Assembly (NCBI RefSeq): GCF_029873635.1 | Contig: NC_080425.1 | Location: 45,216,402 to 45,280,401 of the forward strand | Direction: 5' to 3' | DNA from: Malania oleifera | Taxonomy: Eukaryota; Streptophyta; Magnoliopsida; Santalales; Ximeniaceae | Length of the DNA stretch: 64,000 nucleotides | In this document: positions 1-11,120 of the stretch, piece by piece | Numbering within the stretch: the first letter of the stretch is position 1 | Layout: the number at the start of each line of letters is the position of its first letter | Program-made: the position numbers and the translations under genes | The notes under the pieces: model-generated | Told to the model about the DNA's origin: nothing | Databases searched by the model: none | Seen by the model: only the letters and a program-made list of their open reading frames with translations

Positions 1-344
1 AGATATGAGTCAGTGTTAAGCATGGCATAATGCAATGTAATCCTTCAGTACTCCTCCTTTCTTTCTCTCTTTCTTTTTGATTTTTTTTTATTTTTTTATT
101 TTTTAAAAAAACCCGGTACGTGTACGTGCACAGTGTCACATGCGAATGCTCATCCCCCCCAACTAAAGTGGAACATTGTCCTCAATGTGAAAGCATAGGG
201 GAAATAGAAAATACTGTGCACGGGAAAAGTAAGGCGTACCTGAGTGGCGAAATAATGGAAAACAAAGATCAAACTACGAGAAAATAGACCTGAAAACTAA
301 CTAAAAATAAAATAAGATAAAATAAAAGGAAAATAAGGGAAAGA

Positions 345-2024
345 AAAACATCACAATTGTCTTGGCGGAGGCTCTGGAGGAATTTCGTCTGGTGGCCGCA
401 GGTCTATAAATTGCATCGGCGGGTCTCCAAATTTGAGTCGCCAAAATCAATCAGTCTTCAAACCTGCACGAAAATCAACCTCAGATAAATTAATGCGTGT
501 CAAAATACCAAACAATTTGTGTGCAAGTCGACCCTCTTGCGTTGACAAGAAAGGGTCTTTATTCAACATTGTTTCTAGGAAATTTGCTTCTTTACGAACT
601 AACGTGTGATGGGAAGTTATTCGAGCAATTACCTGTAGTTCTTCAGAAGCATTAACATTAAAGGTTTTACCTGGTTCTTTGAAAACTATAAGCTCACCAG
701 ACTGGTCACCCTCTTTATCGGGTGTACATATCATCATACCACTGCAAGAGTCTGCGTCCTTATTAGGCTCCTTAACATCTGATTCAGGCGGGGATGACAG
801 TTCCATGGTTTCTGAGCTCGGAGTATGAGGTACCACAAGTTGGTACTCCATATGAGTATCAGTCTCCTTATAAACTAACTGCTCCGCTTATGGGCTCGTT
901 TCCTCTGATTTTTCTTTGAATTCATCTATTTCAGCCGTAACTTCCGGTGTTGGGACAACTATTTGCTCGGTGATGAGCATTTCAGATTGGGGATCATCTT
1001 TCTCGCTACTGAAGGTGATGGTGGCCTTTGCTGTCTCAAGAGAAACATCATGTATTTGTTGTTGCGGTTGCTGGTACTCTTGAGAACTAGGCTGAAGTTC
1101 TGCGAGTGTTTCCTCGTTTTCTAAGATGTCCAACTATGTGCTTATCGCATTAATGGTGTCCCGCAATTCATTATTATGATCGACTTGAGTTTGCATGAAC
1201 TGCTGGAGCATGTTCACCATCTGAGTTATGCTATCCTCTAGAAATTCCGACGGCGTATAGCTCTGAGGGATCTATGGTGGCTGGTATTGAGGCGGAGGAA
1301 TATCCGGGCAGTTTGGTGGTTCATACGCATCACCACCACTAATTGTGCTGATAGGATGTGTAGTCATGGGTGCCTGAGTGTATCGTGTGTTGCACTATGG
1401 GACATTGTCAGCTAAGTAATCAAAGAATGATAATACCTGATCTGGATCCTCGCTGACGGGCTCTCCATTAGACATAATCTGGACAAAACACTTGCAATTA
1501 GGGGTAAGAGCAGTATAAAAATAATCAGCTAACCTCCATGAGTCAAACCCGTGATGTGGACAAGTGCGTAGTAGATCCTTGAATCGCTCCCAGCAAGCCC
1601 TAAATGTCTCATCATCCTGCTGCACAAAATTAAGAATCTATTCCTGCAAAAATTGAGTTTTTTGTAAGGGACAAAATGCATGCAGAAATTCACGCTCCAT
1701 ATCAGTCCAATTAGTGATAGAGTGAGGTCTCAAGGAATGAAACCAGATTAGTGACCTATCCTGCAAAGTAGTAAGAAATAAATTTAGTCTAGTAGATTCG
1801 TCAGCTGTAGCATGAGAGAAAAACATATTGCAGGTTAACTCAAACTCTGTTAGGTGCTGATATGGGCACTCAGATTCCGTCCCGTAGAACTCGGGTAGCA
1901 ATGATGTCCTCCCGCGCTGCATCATGAAATTAAGCTCATCATAAGGCAAAACAGTGGAAGAGGATGCAGTGGCATATTCAAACTGCAAAAAAACCATTAT
2001 CGTGCACGGTGCAGGTGCAGCCAT
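345..2024 (-). pseudogene. gag: Athila-like gag, broken by in-frame stops
   Basis: The protein begins MAAPAP and carries the Ty3/gypsy retrotransposon gag fold (PF03732 type): FELTCNMFF, LQDRSLIWFHSL, EREFLHAFCPLQKTQF, CWERFKDLLRTCPHHGFDSW. A Gln/Pro-rich linker and an acidic tail follow. Gag forms the particle that packages element RNA. One reading frame runs the whole length but is broken by stops near 1636, 1392, 1273, 1134, 886 and 447. Compared with the plus-strand copy at 17805, four stops are CAG to TAG, one is CGA to TGA and one is AAA to TAA. No zinc knuckle or pol domain follows. The start is the ATG equivalent to that of the plus-strand copy. Confidence 0.85.
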
Positions 2025-2134
2025 TTTTCAAAACTCGATTTTTTTCTTTTTTTCTTTTTTTGCTTTTTTTTTTCTTTTTCTTAAAACTAATAAAAATGAC
2101 GGGAAAAACATAAATTTGAGACTAATAACGACAT

Positions 2135-2151
2135 TCCCCGGCAACAGGCCA
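2135..2151 (-). promoter_or_regulatory. Primer binding site (tRNA-Asp type), degenerate
   Basis: On the minus strand TGGCCTGTTGCCGGGGA lies a few bases inside the LTR end. It matches the 3' end of plant tRNA-Asp apart from damage in the GCGCC core, which is intact in the plus-strand copy at 17675. Confidence 0.75.
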
Positions 2152-2157
2152 AAAACT

Positions 2158-3798
2158 TGACTCACTCGAAAAATGAGCAGCTCGAAAGCTATCCCAAGTA
2201 TAGGAGTTCTGTCGTGTAATATTAAGCTCAAGGGCTAGATCGTCTCCTCAGGGAATGCGTTTAATCTTAGATTTAACGTTCTTCCAATTAAAATTAAATT
2301 GCACTGAACTCGGTTCAGATTCGGAGTTTTTCAGAGTTATTCAATTTTACTTTTGACGAATTAGATGGCACGTAATTTAAAAAATCCTAAAACTAACATG
2401 TACTAAATAAAAGAAACAAGAATAGAAATCCTAATTTACTAAAGAGACATTGGGACACACACTAATTAAAAATGGAAACTACAAATAAGGAATTAAAACA
2501 CACTAGAATGGAAACTCTAATCTACCTAAGGAAACATCGACACACGCACTAATTAAAGATGGTAACCTAGAACATGGAATTAAAAACACACAATGGAAAC
2601 TAAATTAGACACACACTAAAAAAAAAAACCAAACCTACTAAAAATCGAACCTTTGGCACAATTAAGAGATCAAATCAAGACTCACAATTTAAATGTAAAC
2701 ATGAACTCAACGGAAATTTAAAAGACATAAACAATAACGGAACACAATAAAAACACAACCTTTACTAATCATAGACCCTAACTAAATCGAATTTCGACAA
2801 AAAAATATCTGAATTTAATTAAGAATGCTAAATTAAAATAACTATCAATTAGATAAACAAAGAGATTAATTTAACAATAATGAAATACTCAACATTACTC
2901 AACTTAAACAAAAAGAAAGAAAACTCCAATAACATTAAAAAAAAAAACTAAACTTTCTTCAATATTCCAAGATTCAAATAAAAGTAAATAAAAGAAAGAA
3001 AGAAAGGAAAAGAGAGAGAGAGAGAGAGAGAGAAACAAATCCACGGAGCCGTGAAGTTGCTGCTGTGCTGGAGAAGTTGCTGCTGCGCTTTGGTGGTCCT
3101 GCTATGGAGTCGGCTAGTATCCTGCTGTGCTTGGGGACTGCTGAAGATGGTGGAGTAGGCTGGCCGTACTACAAGAGGGCAGAGGAGGCCAAGAGAAACA
3201 GAGGAAAGGGGGAGAGTGAGGGAGGAAAGACAAAGGGAAGGAAGAGAGACAAGGGGAGAGAAGCAGAATTGAAAAGAACAAAAAAAAACAAACTAAAGAA
3301 GAAGAAGAATAAGAAGAAGAAGGAGAAGAGGAGAATGGGGAGCCATGGGGGCTGCCTCTGTAGGAAGAGAAAGAGAAGGGTTAAATAGGATAGGGGGGAA
3401 AGCCCTAGACCCCAATAAGAAACCCGAATTGCTATATTTTTTCATTTTTTTCATTCTCTATTCATTGCAAATTCTGTTCTTTTGGAGCCCGTATCTCATA
3501 AAACTCAAAACATGAAAGTTGTATATAATCCTTTCCTCTTTCTCTAGAAATTTAAATCGTCTCAATCAGAGCTTGGATGGAAAAGTTATATACAAAATAC
3601 GAATAGGTGTCGGTTTTGATTCCCGGGAATTGTCCTACGACAAAAAATTACCAAATTCTCATAAATAGTGCAATAAAATTTAAGAATGATGATTTTGACA
3701 CTTTATTAAAATATTGAATAAATTTGGACATTTAATTAAAAATATAAACGGTAAAGCCCGGGTTAAGCGTCCAATTACGCAGTTTCGGCGCGTAATCA
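2158..3798 (-). repeat. 5' LTR of the minus-strand Athila-like element
   Basis: Co-linear with the LTRs at 16047-17667 and 21114-22736. It begins TGATTAC at 3798 and ends GTGAGTC(A) near 2158. It contains an AAG-rich microsatellite near 3290-3330 and a GA tract near 3010-3032. The Lys/Arg-rich reading frame at 3065-3388 is antisense to the LTR transcript and follows the microsatellite, so it is not a gene. Confidence 0.85.
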
Positions 3799-5424
3799 TA
3801 TACTGATCAAAGCATGGGAAGCTAAAACCAGCTCAAGCTAAAATCCAAAGGAATTTCAAAGCAAATATGAAGTGGATGATTTCAAGCTTAGAGTATAAGA
3901 TTTTAGGAAGAACAATGTAAGTACTTCAAAGTCAAATATCTATTGAAATATCTGTTGAAGCTCTTTATGGGATTATATGGACTTAGTGACCTATTTAAAA
4001 ACCCCCGGAAAATGTTAAAACAAAGAGAGCAAAAACATATTTTGAATTGGAATTGAAAAATCAGAAAACATGTACTTCAGAAGACTAAAGTTTCTGCTCA
4101 AAAGTGAAGTGGCAACTTCAGAAGATTGAACATTAAGTGCGGTCGTCTGAAGAATTACTTCAAATGTCTGAAGAATACGTTCAGTCATCTGAAGATTTAT
4201 TGGTGAAAGACAGAAACTGGCAGAAGCACCTCAGAAGACTAAACTCAAACTTCGGTTGTATGAATCCGACACTTCAGTCGTCTGACCCTCAACCTCGGTC
4301 GTCTGATCCTATCCAGTTCAAATTTTTCAAAGGCTAAGGAACTTCAGAAGACTGAACTCGAAGGATCAGTCATCTGAGCACTGTTAATGGGCAAATTTTT
4401 TAAAAGTTTTAATTTTTAAATATCAGTTTCTTATGCTCCAATTTTTCTAAAAACTTGGGCAACACGAAAACCCTTTTGAAAACCTATAAATACATGGTTT
4501 TGCAAACAAAACATACCAAGAATTAAAAATTATGCTATAAGCTATTTTGCAAACTAAAAGTGCTGGTGTTCTGAAATCATTGATCATCAATCCCTAAGTC
4601 CTACTTGCTGATTTCTCATCTAGAGAAAAGGGAATTTGGTGAATTCTTATCTTGAGCTTCAAAGTGTATTTCATTCTTGATATTTACTTTGTGAAGTACA
4701 TAGATTTGAATTGTACTAATTTGCTGTTTGTCTGAGCACTCTTTGTACACATCCTCTTATTGTTTCTTTTGTAGTTATTATATGATTCCAGGTTGTTGGA
4801 TCATTGATTGAACGAGAGTACATCATTTGGAGAGGCGGGCTCTAGCCTACTTGAAGGAGTGCTTGTAAAGGTCTTGTTCCACTCTATAAAGGAACTACGA
4901 TAGTGGAACCCTTTGGTGATTTGCCAAGGGTGAGGACGTAGGTTGTGTTGAAGTTGAACCTCGTAAAATCTTTGTGTCTCTCTCTTCCTTATTCTGTATG
5001 CTAAGTGCAGATTGCAAGGCTTAAAAATCATATTTAAGGAAGACTTTTTATATTTAGAAAGTACATTTTAATTAACTGTTTGCGGAAACCCAAAAGGGAG
5101 TACGTTGGTTGATTTTCGGAAATCTTAAATCAAGAGAAGCGCAATTAAAAATTTCATTCAAAGCAGGTTTGCAAACATCTACAAGGTAGCTGACAAAAAG
5201 CTTAACGAATCTTAAATTTTTGTTTGAATTTCATACTTTGGTTAAGTGGATTGGGTGTTTAATTTTTCAATACCTTGTGGTGTGTTGTTGTTGTGGTTAT
5301 TGGCTGAATGATTTATTTTTCTTGTTGTTATATTCAAAACAAGTAAGTAGTCAAAAAAAGGTTAAATTTTAAAATAAACCAATTCACCCCTCCCCCCCTC
5401 TTGGGAAAAGCTATCCTAATTTCA
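3799..5424 (+). repeat. 5' LTR of element A (5' end displaced by insertion)
   Basis: Matches the 3' LTR 13230-14902. It holds a cluster of palindromes of the form TTCAG-N4-CTGAA at about 4075-4375, then a TATA box (TATAAATA, 4485-4492). Next come a conserved GAGGACGTAGG...GAACCTCGTAAAATC motif at about 4931-4970, and a C-rich 3' end finishing CCTAATTTCA next to the primer site. Confidence 0.88.
4485..4492 (+). promoter_or_regulatory. TATA box of element A 5' LTR
   Basis: TATAAATA lies about 110 bp downstream of the last palindrome of the LTR cluster. The same box is at 13902-13909 in the 3' LTR. It is the expected Pol II core promoter of the genomic RNA. Confidence 0.7.
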
Positions 5425-5426
5425 AT

Positions 5427-5438
5427 TGGTATCAGAGC
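5427..5438 (+). promoter_or_regulatory. Primer binding site of element A (tRNA-iMet)
   Basis: TGGTATCAGAGC, complementary to the 3' end of plant initiator tRNA-Met, starts two bases after the LTR end. It is the normal primer site of plant copia elements and fixes the LTR boundary. Confidence 0.93.
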
Positions 5439-5480
5439 CTAGTTATAGTAATTCTTAACAAGAAACTATAAAATGATCTA

Positions 5481-7690
5481 ATGGCACATATAGGAGTAGC
5501 TCCCTTTGGTGAGGGCCAATCCTTAACCCGTCCACCAATCTTTTGTGGACATAACTATACCTTTTGGAAAAAGAGAATGCAAATCTATCTCCAACACATG
5601 GATTGGAAAGCTTGGATGGAGATCTAATTCCTACTAAGATAGTAGCTGGAAAACAAATTCCTAAAGAGAAAAAGGATATGGCCGATATAGACTATAAGAT
5701 GCTTCAAATAAATTCAAGTGCTATAAATGCCTTATATTGTGCTTTAGATGCTAATGAATTCAATAGGGTTATGGCCTGCAAAACGGCTAAAGAGATTTGG
5801 GACAAATTAGAAGTAACATATAAAGGAACAATAGATGTTAGAGACAATAGGATAGATATGTTAACAAGTGAGTATGAAGCATTCAAAATGAATTTAGATG
5901 AATCAATCTCTAGCATGTATACCAGATTTACTCACATAATAAATTCTTTAAGTGCCTTAGGAAATACCTACACTGCCTACGAAATGATTAGGAAAATACT
6001 AAGAGGCCTTCTCTCTATATGGGAACCAAAGGCTACTACTATCACGGAAGGTAAAAATCTAAAGACGGCCTCATTAGATGAACTTATAGGTTCATTACTT
6101 ACCTATGAAATGACATTAAAGAGAAAAAGGATATGACCGATATAGACTATAAGATGCTTCAAATAAATTCAAGTGCTATAAATGCCTTATATTGTGCTTT
6201 AAATGCTACTGAATTAAATAGGGTTATGGCTTGCAAAACGGCTAAAAAGATTAGGGACAAATTAGAAGTAACGTATGAAGGAACAATAGATGTTAGATAC
6301 AATAGGATAGATATGTTGACAAGTGAGTATGAAGCATTCAAAATGAATTTAGATGAATCAATCTTTAGCATGTATACCAAATTTACTCACATAATAAATT
6401 CTTTAAGTGCCTTAGGAAAGACCTACACTACCTATGAAATGATTAAGAAAATACTAAGAAGCCTTCCCTCTATATGGGAACCAAAGGCTACTGCTATCAC
6501 AAAAGGTAGAAATCTAAATACCACCTCACTAGATGAACTTATAGGTTCATTACTTACCTACGAAATGGCATTAAATTCAAGTGCTATAAATGTCTTATAT
6601 TGTGCTTTAGATGCCAATGAATTCGTTATGGCCTGCAAAATGGCTAAAGATATTTGGGACAAATTAGAAGTAACATATGAAGGAACAGTAGATGTTAGAA
6701 ATGACATTAAAGGAAAAAAACCCTGAACCCAAGCATAAAAAGTCCATTGCATTAAAAGCTTCTAGCAACAGCTCAAGTGAAGATGAAAGTGAATCAAGCG
6801 ACTTAGAACAAGATGAATTAGCATCCATCACTAAAAGACTAGGAAAGTTCTATAGGAGAAAAAAAAAAGGTTCCTAAAAATGTTTAATAAAAAGAAATCT
6901 GAAAAGGGGGGAACAAGTAGAAAAGAAAACAAATGTAAAAATGACTCTCCTATATGTTATCATTGCAAGAAACCAAGGTACATCAAGTCGGACTACCCGT
7001 TACTCAAGAACGACAAAAAGAAAAGGAAGGAAGTCATGAAGGCTACTTGGGATGATTCAAGCTCCAGCGAAACGAAGAACGAGTCAAGTGGACAAGAAAT
7101 AGCGAATATGTGCTTCATGGCAAATGATGAAGAGATAAATTCTTACTACTCCTCAATGGAATCTAATAATGAGTCCTATGATGAGTCTTGTGATAGCATG
7201 CCCTCCTATAAAGAACTACAAGCTGAGTCATTTTCTTTACATAAAAGATTTATAAAAGTCTCCAAGAGAAACATAATTTTGAAAGAACAAAATCAAGAAC
7301 TAATAAAACAACTTGAATCCTCTATAACCATTGAAAAGGAGAAAGATTCTTGTATTGAAAAGTTAGTAGAGGAAATAAAAGAAATGACTCAAGAGATAGG
7401 CAAAATTCTAGTAGATGATCTAAAAAAAAAAGGGTTTAGAGATAATTGAACTTAAGAAATCATTAGATGACAAAGAGAAAACAATTTATAACTTTACCAA
7501 AGGAAAAGAAAATTTTGAAAAAATGATTGGACAACAAAGACTACATGGAAATAAAGAAGGAATAGGATATAATGGAAAAACAAATAAAAGAAGTAAGAAG
7601 TTATACATGGGATATTTTGTCAAAGGTCATGTGATGTTCAATTGCCCACTCAAAATAAAATATATTAAAATTCAAGGTGAGTGGAAAGTA
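5481..7690 (+). pseudogene. gag: Element A gag, frameshifted and internally triplicated
   Basis: The start is the ATG at 5481 (MAHIGVAPFGEGQS), 43 bp after the primer site; this N-terminus is shared with element E's gag. The frame breaks near 5625. The copia gag domain (INALYCALDANEFNRVMACK, MYTRFTHIINSL, EMIRKILRGL) then occurs twice in full (5663-6117, 6118-6572) and a third time in part (6573-6699). Downstream come an acidic Ser-rich stretch, a zinc knuckle with two ligands changed to Tyr (CYHCKKPRYIKSDYP, expected CX2CX4HX4C), the motif MPSYKELQAESF, and a Lys/Glu-rich coiled coil. A second knuckle near 7620 keeps only its GHVMFNCP half. Gag is the particle protein. The duplications and missing ligands make this copy non-functional. 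Confidence 0.85.
5663..6699 (+). repeat. Tandem gag repeat, 455 bp unit, two and a fraction copies
   Basis: Unit 1 starts at the AAAGAGAAAAAGGATATG at 5663 and unit 2 at the same words at 6118. A third, shortened copy starts at 6573. The unit is not a multiple of three, so each junction shifts the frame. The junctions share short A-rich microhomology. Confidence 0.9.
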
Positions 7691-7771
7691 AATAATTGAA
7701 CTAAAAACAATTCAAAGAAAGTTAAGAAAATTTGGATTTCAAAAACTAACACTATGAATCCTTCATTGTAG

Positions 7772-10668
7772 GTGTGCTTTAGGACAACACTATCAAAGGA
7801 AAAGAGGTACTTGGATAGCGGGTGTTCAAGACACATGACTGGTGCTAGGACCAAGTTCACCACACTTAAACAAAAAGATAGGGGATACGTGACCTTCGGT
7901 GACAATGCCAAAGGTAAAATTATTGGCATTGGTAAAATAGGTAAAGAACCCTCTCTTACAATTGATAATGTGTTGTTAGTAGAAGGATTAAAACATAATC
8001 TTTTGAGTATTAGTCAATTAAGTGACAAAGGTTTTGAAATAATTTTTAAGAAAGACAAATGTGTTATTCAAAACCCTAAGAATAATGAAACCTTATTTAG
8101 CGCATAGGGTAAGTAATGTATATTGTATAAACCTTGAGAACTTAGTAAATCAAAATGTAACTTGTTTGGCTGCAATGAATGAAATGAGTTGGCTTTGGCA
8201 TAGGAAACTAGGACATGCTAGTATGGACCTATTATCTAAAACTATCCAAGAAAAATTTAGTAAAAGGATTACCAAATACAAAATTTATAAAATACAAGAT
8301 TTGTGATGCATGTCAAAAGGGAAAACAAGTCAAAACAAGTTTCAAAAAGAAAAGGTATATATCAACTAGTAGACCCCTGAACTCTTGCACCTAGACTTAT
8401 TTGGTCCCACTAGAACCCTGAGTTAAGGAGGCAAACAATATGCTTTTGTAATTGTAGATGATTATTCAAGATTCACTTGGGTATTATTCTTAGCAAATAA
8501 AGATGAATCTTGTAACATGCTAATCACTCTATGCAAGAAACTACAAAATGAAAAAGGCTATAATGTAACTAACTTCAGGAGTGATCAAGGTAGAGAGTTC
8601 AAAAACAAAGATGTTGATAAATTTTTTTATGATCATGGAATAAATCATAACTTTTCAGCACCTAGTACTCCACAACAAAATGGAGTTGTAGAAAGAAAAA
8701 ATAGAACCCTCCAAGAAATGGCAAGAACCATGATAAATGAAAATAATTTACCTAAATACTTTTGGGCGGAAGTGGTAAATATAGCTTGTTATATTATAAA
8801 TAGGGTATCTATTAAATCAAGTCTAGATAAAACACCGTATGAACTATGGAAAGGTAGAAAACCAAACATATCCTACTTTCATGTATTTGGGTGCAAATGC
8901 TTTATTCTCAATACTAAAGATGATTTAGGTAAGGTTGATGCAAAATCTGATGAAGGTATCTTCTTAAGATATTCCACAAATAGCAAATCCTATAGGATTT
9001 ATAATAAAAGAACTCTTACTATTGTTGAATCCATACACATAACTTTTGATGAATCAAATCACAGTGTCAAAGAAATAACAAATGATGAAAGAGAAGACAT
9101 TTCACAAAAAGAAGATAATCTTGAAATAAAATAAGAAAACAATGATGAAACCTCAAATGAAAACTCCATAGAAAATCAAGAACTACCTAAAGAGTGGAAA
9201 TATGTTAAAAATCACCCAAAAGATCAAATTCTTGGAGAACCATCAAAAGGAGTAACCACTAGAGCTTCATTAAAAAATATATGAAACCATTATGCCTTTT
9301 TATCTCAAAGTGAACCCAAGAATATTGAAGAAGCCTTGAAAGATGATTCATGGTTCATAGCTATGCGGGAAGAACTAAATCAGTTTGAAAGGAGTCAAGT
9401 ATGACAACTTGTACCTAAACCCAAAGAACAATCAATCATAGGAACCAAATGGGGTAGTTGTAAGAAATAAAACTAGGCTAGTAGCACAATCTTATAATCA
9501 AGAAGAAGGAATGGACTACGATGAAACCCTTGCTCCCGTAGCTATAATGGAAGCAATTAGAATGCTCCTAGCCTATGTAGCCCATAAGGATTTTAAATTA
9601 TACCAAATGGATGTAAAGAGTGCGTTCTTAAACGGATATATAAATGAAGAAGTGTATGTTAAACAACCTCCAGGTTTTGAAGACACAAAGAATCCAAATC
9701 ATGTATTTAAGTTAACAAAAGCTTTGTATGGTTTGAAACAAGCTTCTAGAGCTTCGTATGAGAGACTAAGTAAATTCTTACTCAAAAATGAATTTTCAAG
9801 AGGAATGGTAGATAGCACTTTGTTTATTAAAACCAAAAATAAAGAAATGCTAATTGTTCAAATATATGTTGATGATATTATATTCGGAGCTACAAATGAA
9901 GAGCTATGTAAAGACTTTGCAACATGTATGCAAAAAGAATTTGAAATGAGTATGATGGGGGAGTTAAAAATGGAACAAAGTAAACCCATAGGAACCCCTA
10001 TGAGTACCTCAACAAGCCTTGATAGAGATGAAAAAGGAAAACAAGTAGACACAAAACACTATAGAGGAATAATTTGTAGTTTACTATATCTAACCACTAG
10101 TAGACCTGATATTATGTTTAGTGTATGCATGTGTGCTAGGTTTCAATCAACTCCTAAGGAATCACATCTAATAGCAGTTAAGAGGATACTTAGGTATTTA
10201 CTAGGCACACTTGATCTAGGCTTATGGTATCCAAAGGATACTAATTTTGAAATGATAAGTTATTCCAATGCCAATTATGTCGGATGTAAGATTGACAGAA
10301 AGAGTACAAATGACACATGTCACTTCCTAGGACAATCTTTAGTATCTTGGTTCTCCAAGAAACAAAACTCCATAGCCTTATCAACCGCCGAAGCTGAATA
10401 TGTAGCGGCTGAGAGTTGTTGTGCACAAATATTATACATGAAACAACAATTAAAAGATTTCAATCTAAATTATAAAACAATACCAATAAAGTGTGACAAC
10501 ACAAGTTCTATAAATATATCCAAAAATCCAATTTCACACTCAAGAACCAAGCATATAGACATAAGGCATCATTTTTTAAGAGATCATGTTCAAAAAGAGG
10601 ATATAATACTTGAATTCATTAAAACAAGTGACCAATGGGCAGACATATTTACAAAAACCTCTAAATGA
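7772..10668 (+). pseudogene. pol: Element A pol: protease, integrase, reverse transcriptase, RNase H (copia order)
   Basis: Domains in order: protease active site LDSGCSRHMTG (near 7820); integrase zinc-binding region WLWHRKLGHAS (near 8190) and CDACQKGKQ (near 8310); integrase core with FVIVDDYSRFTW, FRSDQGREFKN and STPQQNGVVERKNR carrying the D, D and E residues; RT with YQMDVKSAFLNG, LYGLKQASR and YVDDIIFG; RNase H with STAEAEYVAAES and IKCDNTSSINISKNP. Breaks: stops and shifts near 8107, 8306, 8390-8420, 9134 and 9280-9480. RT lacks a few dozen residues between MMGELK and SKPIGTPM, and the RNase H strand reads SYSNANYVG where Asp is usual in this family. In an intact element pol makes and integrates the cDNA. 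Confidence 0.9.
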
Positions 10669-10739
10669 AGAAATATTTATAACCATTAGGAGAGAACTTG
10701 GGTTAATTCATAGCAAAGAAGTGTGTTAGAAAAGAAATT

Positions 10740-10934
10740 ATAAAATCTTTCTGAACTTTGGTCGTCTGAACATAAAACCTCAAACGACTCAACACTATAG
10801 CAAATAGGTTCAGACAACTGAACCTAGAACTTCAGATGATTGAGAGGCTACTAACTTTTCAAATTCCAGACTTGAAAATCTTTAGATGACAGAAGATAAT
10901 CTGCAGTCTTCTGAAGGCGCGGGATTTAAATATA
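10740..10934 (+). promoter_or_regulatory. Internal promoter-like region of element A upstream of ORF3
   Basis: Between the pol stop and ORF3 there are about five imperfect copies of the LTR palindrome, e.g. GTCGTCTGAAC (10752), GGTTCAGACAACTGAACC (10807) and GCAGTCTTCTGAAGG (10902). They are followed ten bases later by a TATA-like TTAAATATA (10926-10934). A leader with AACCCTAATTTTAG and a pyrimidine-rich stretch leads to the ORF3 ATG at 11121. The arrangement copies that of the LTR (cluster, then TATA). Promoter function is inferred. Confidence 0.6.
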
Positions 10935-11120
10935 ACAACCCTCTTAAAACCCTAATTTTAGCCATCTGAAGTTCGGTGCTTCACTTTTCCAAATCCACCT
11001 GTCTCTATTTCTCTTCACTCTAACCTAGAAATCATACAATCTGAAGCCTTATTTGCTCCTCCAAGATCAATCTCATAAAGCCTAGGGTTCCTTCATTTAG
11101 GATTCCTCTTCTCTCTGAAT

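Larger units (their letters stand above)
1..3798 (-). mobile_element. Athila-like gag-only LTR retrotransposon, minus strand, truncated by window edge
   Basis: Reading on the minus strand, the 5' LTR (3798 to 2158) is followed by a tRNA-Asp-type primer site, a gag gene and a non-coding tail that runs off the left edge. It is a diverged copy of the complete plus-strand element at 16047-22736, and by comparison about 1.3 kb of internal sequence plus the 3' LTR lie outside the window. It is inserted in the 5' LTR of element A: the flank starting TATACTGATC at 3799 is continuous in A's intact 3' LTR at 13230. No protease, reverse transcriptase or integrase follows gag, so it fits the TR-GAG type of non-autonomous element. 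Confidence 0.85.

Noticed and set aside
3065-3388. Lys/Arg-rich reading frame, with counterparts on the other strand at 16466-16795 and 21634-21864
   Set aside because: It is LTR sequence containing an AAG/TTC microsatellite, antisense to the element transcript, and repeated wherever the LTR occurs.
5427-5438. tRNA-Met gene fragment (also at 30517, 45803, 53705; tRNA-Asp at 17675)
   Set aside because: Only the 12-17 bases of a primer site next to an LTR end; no cloverleaf.
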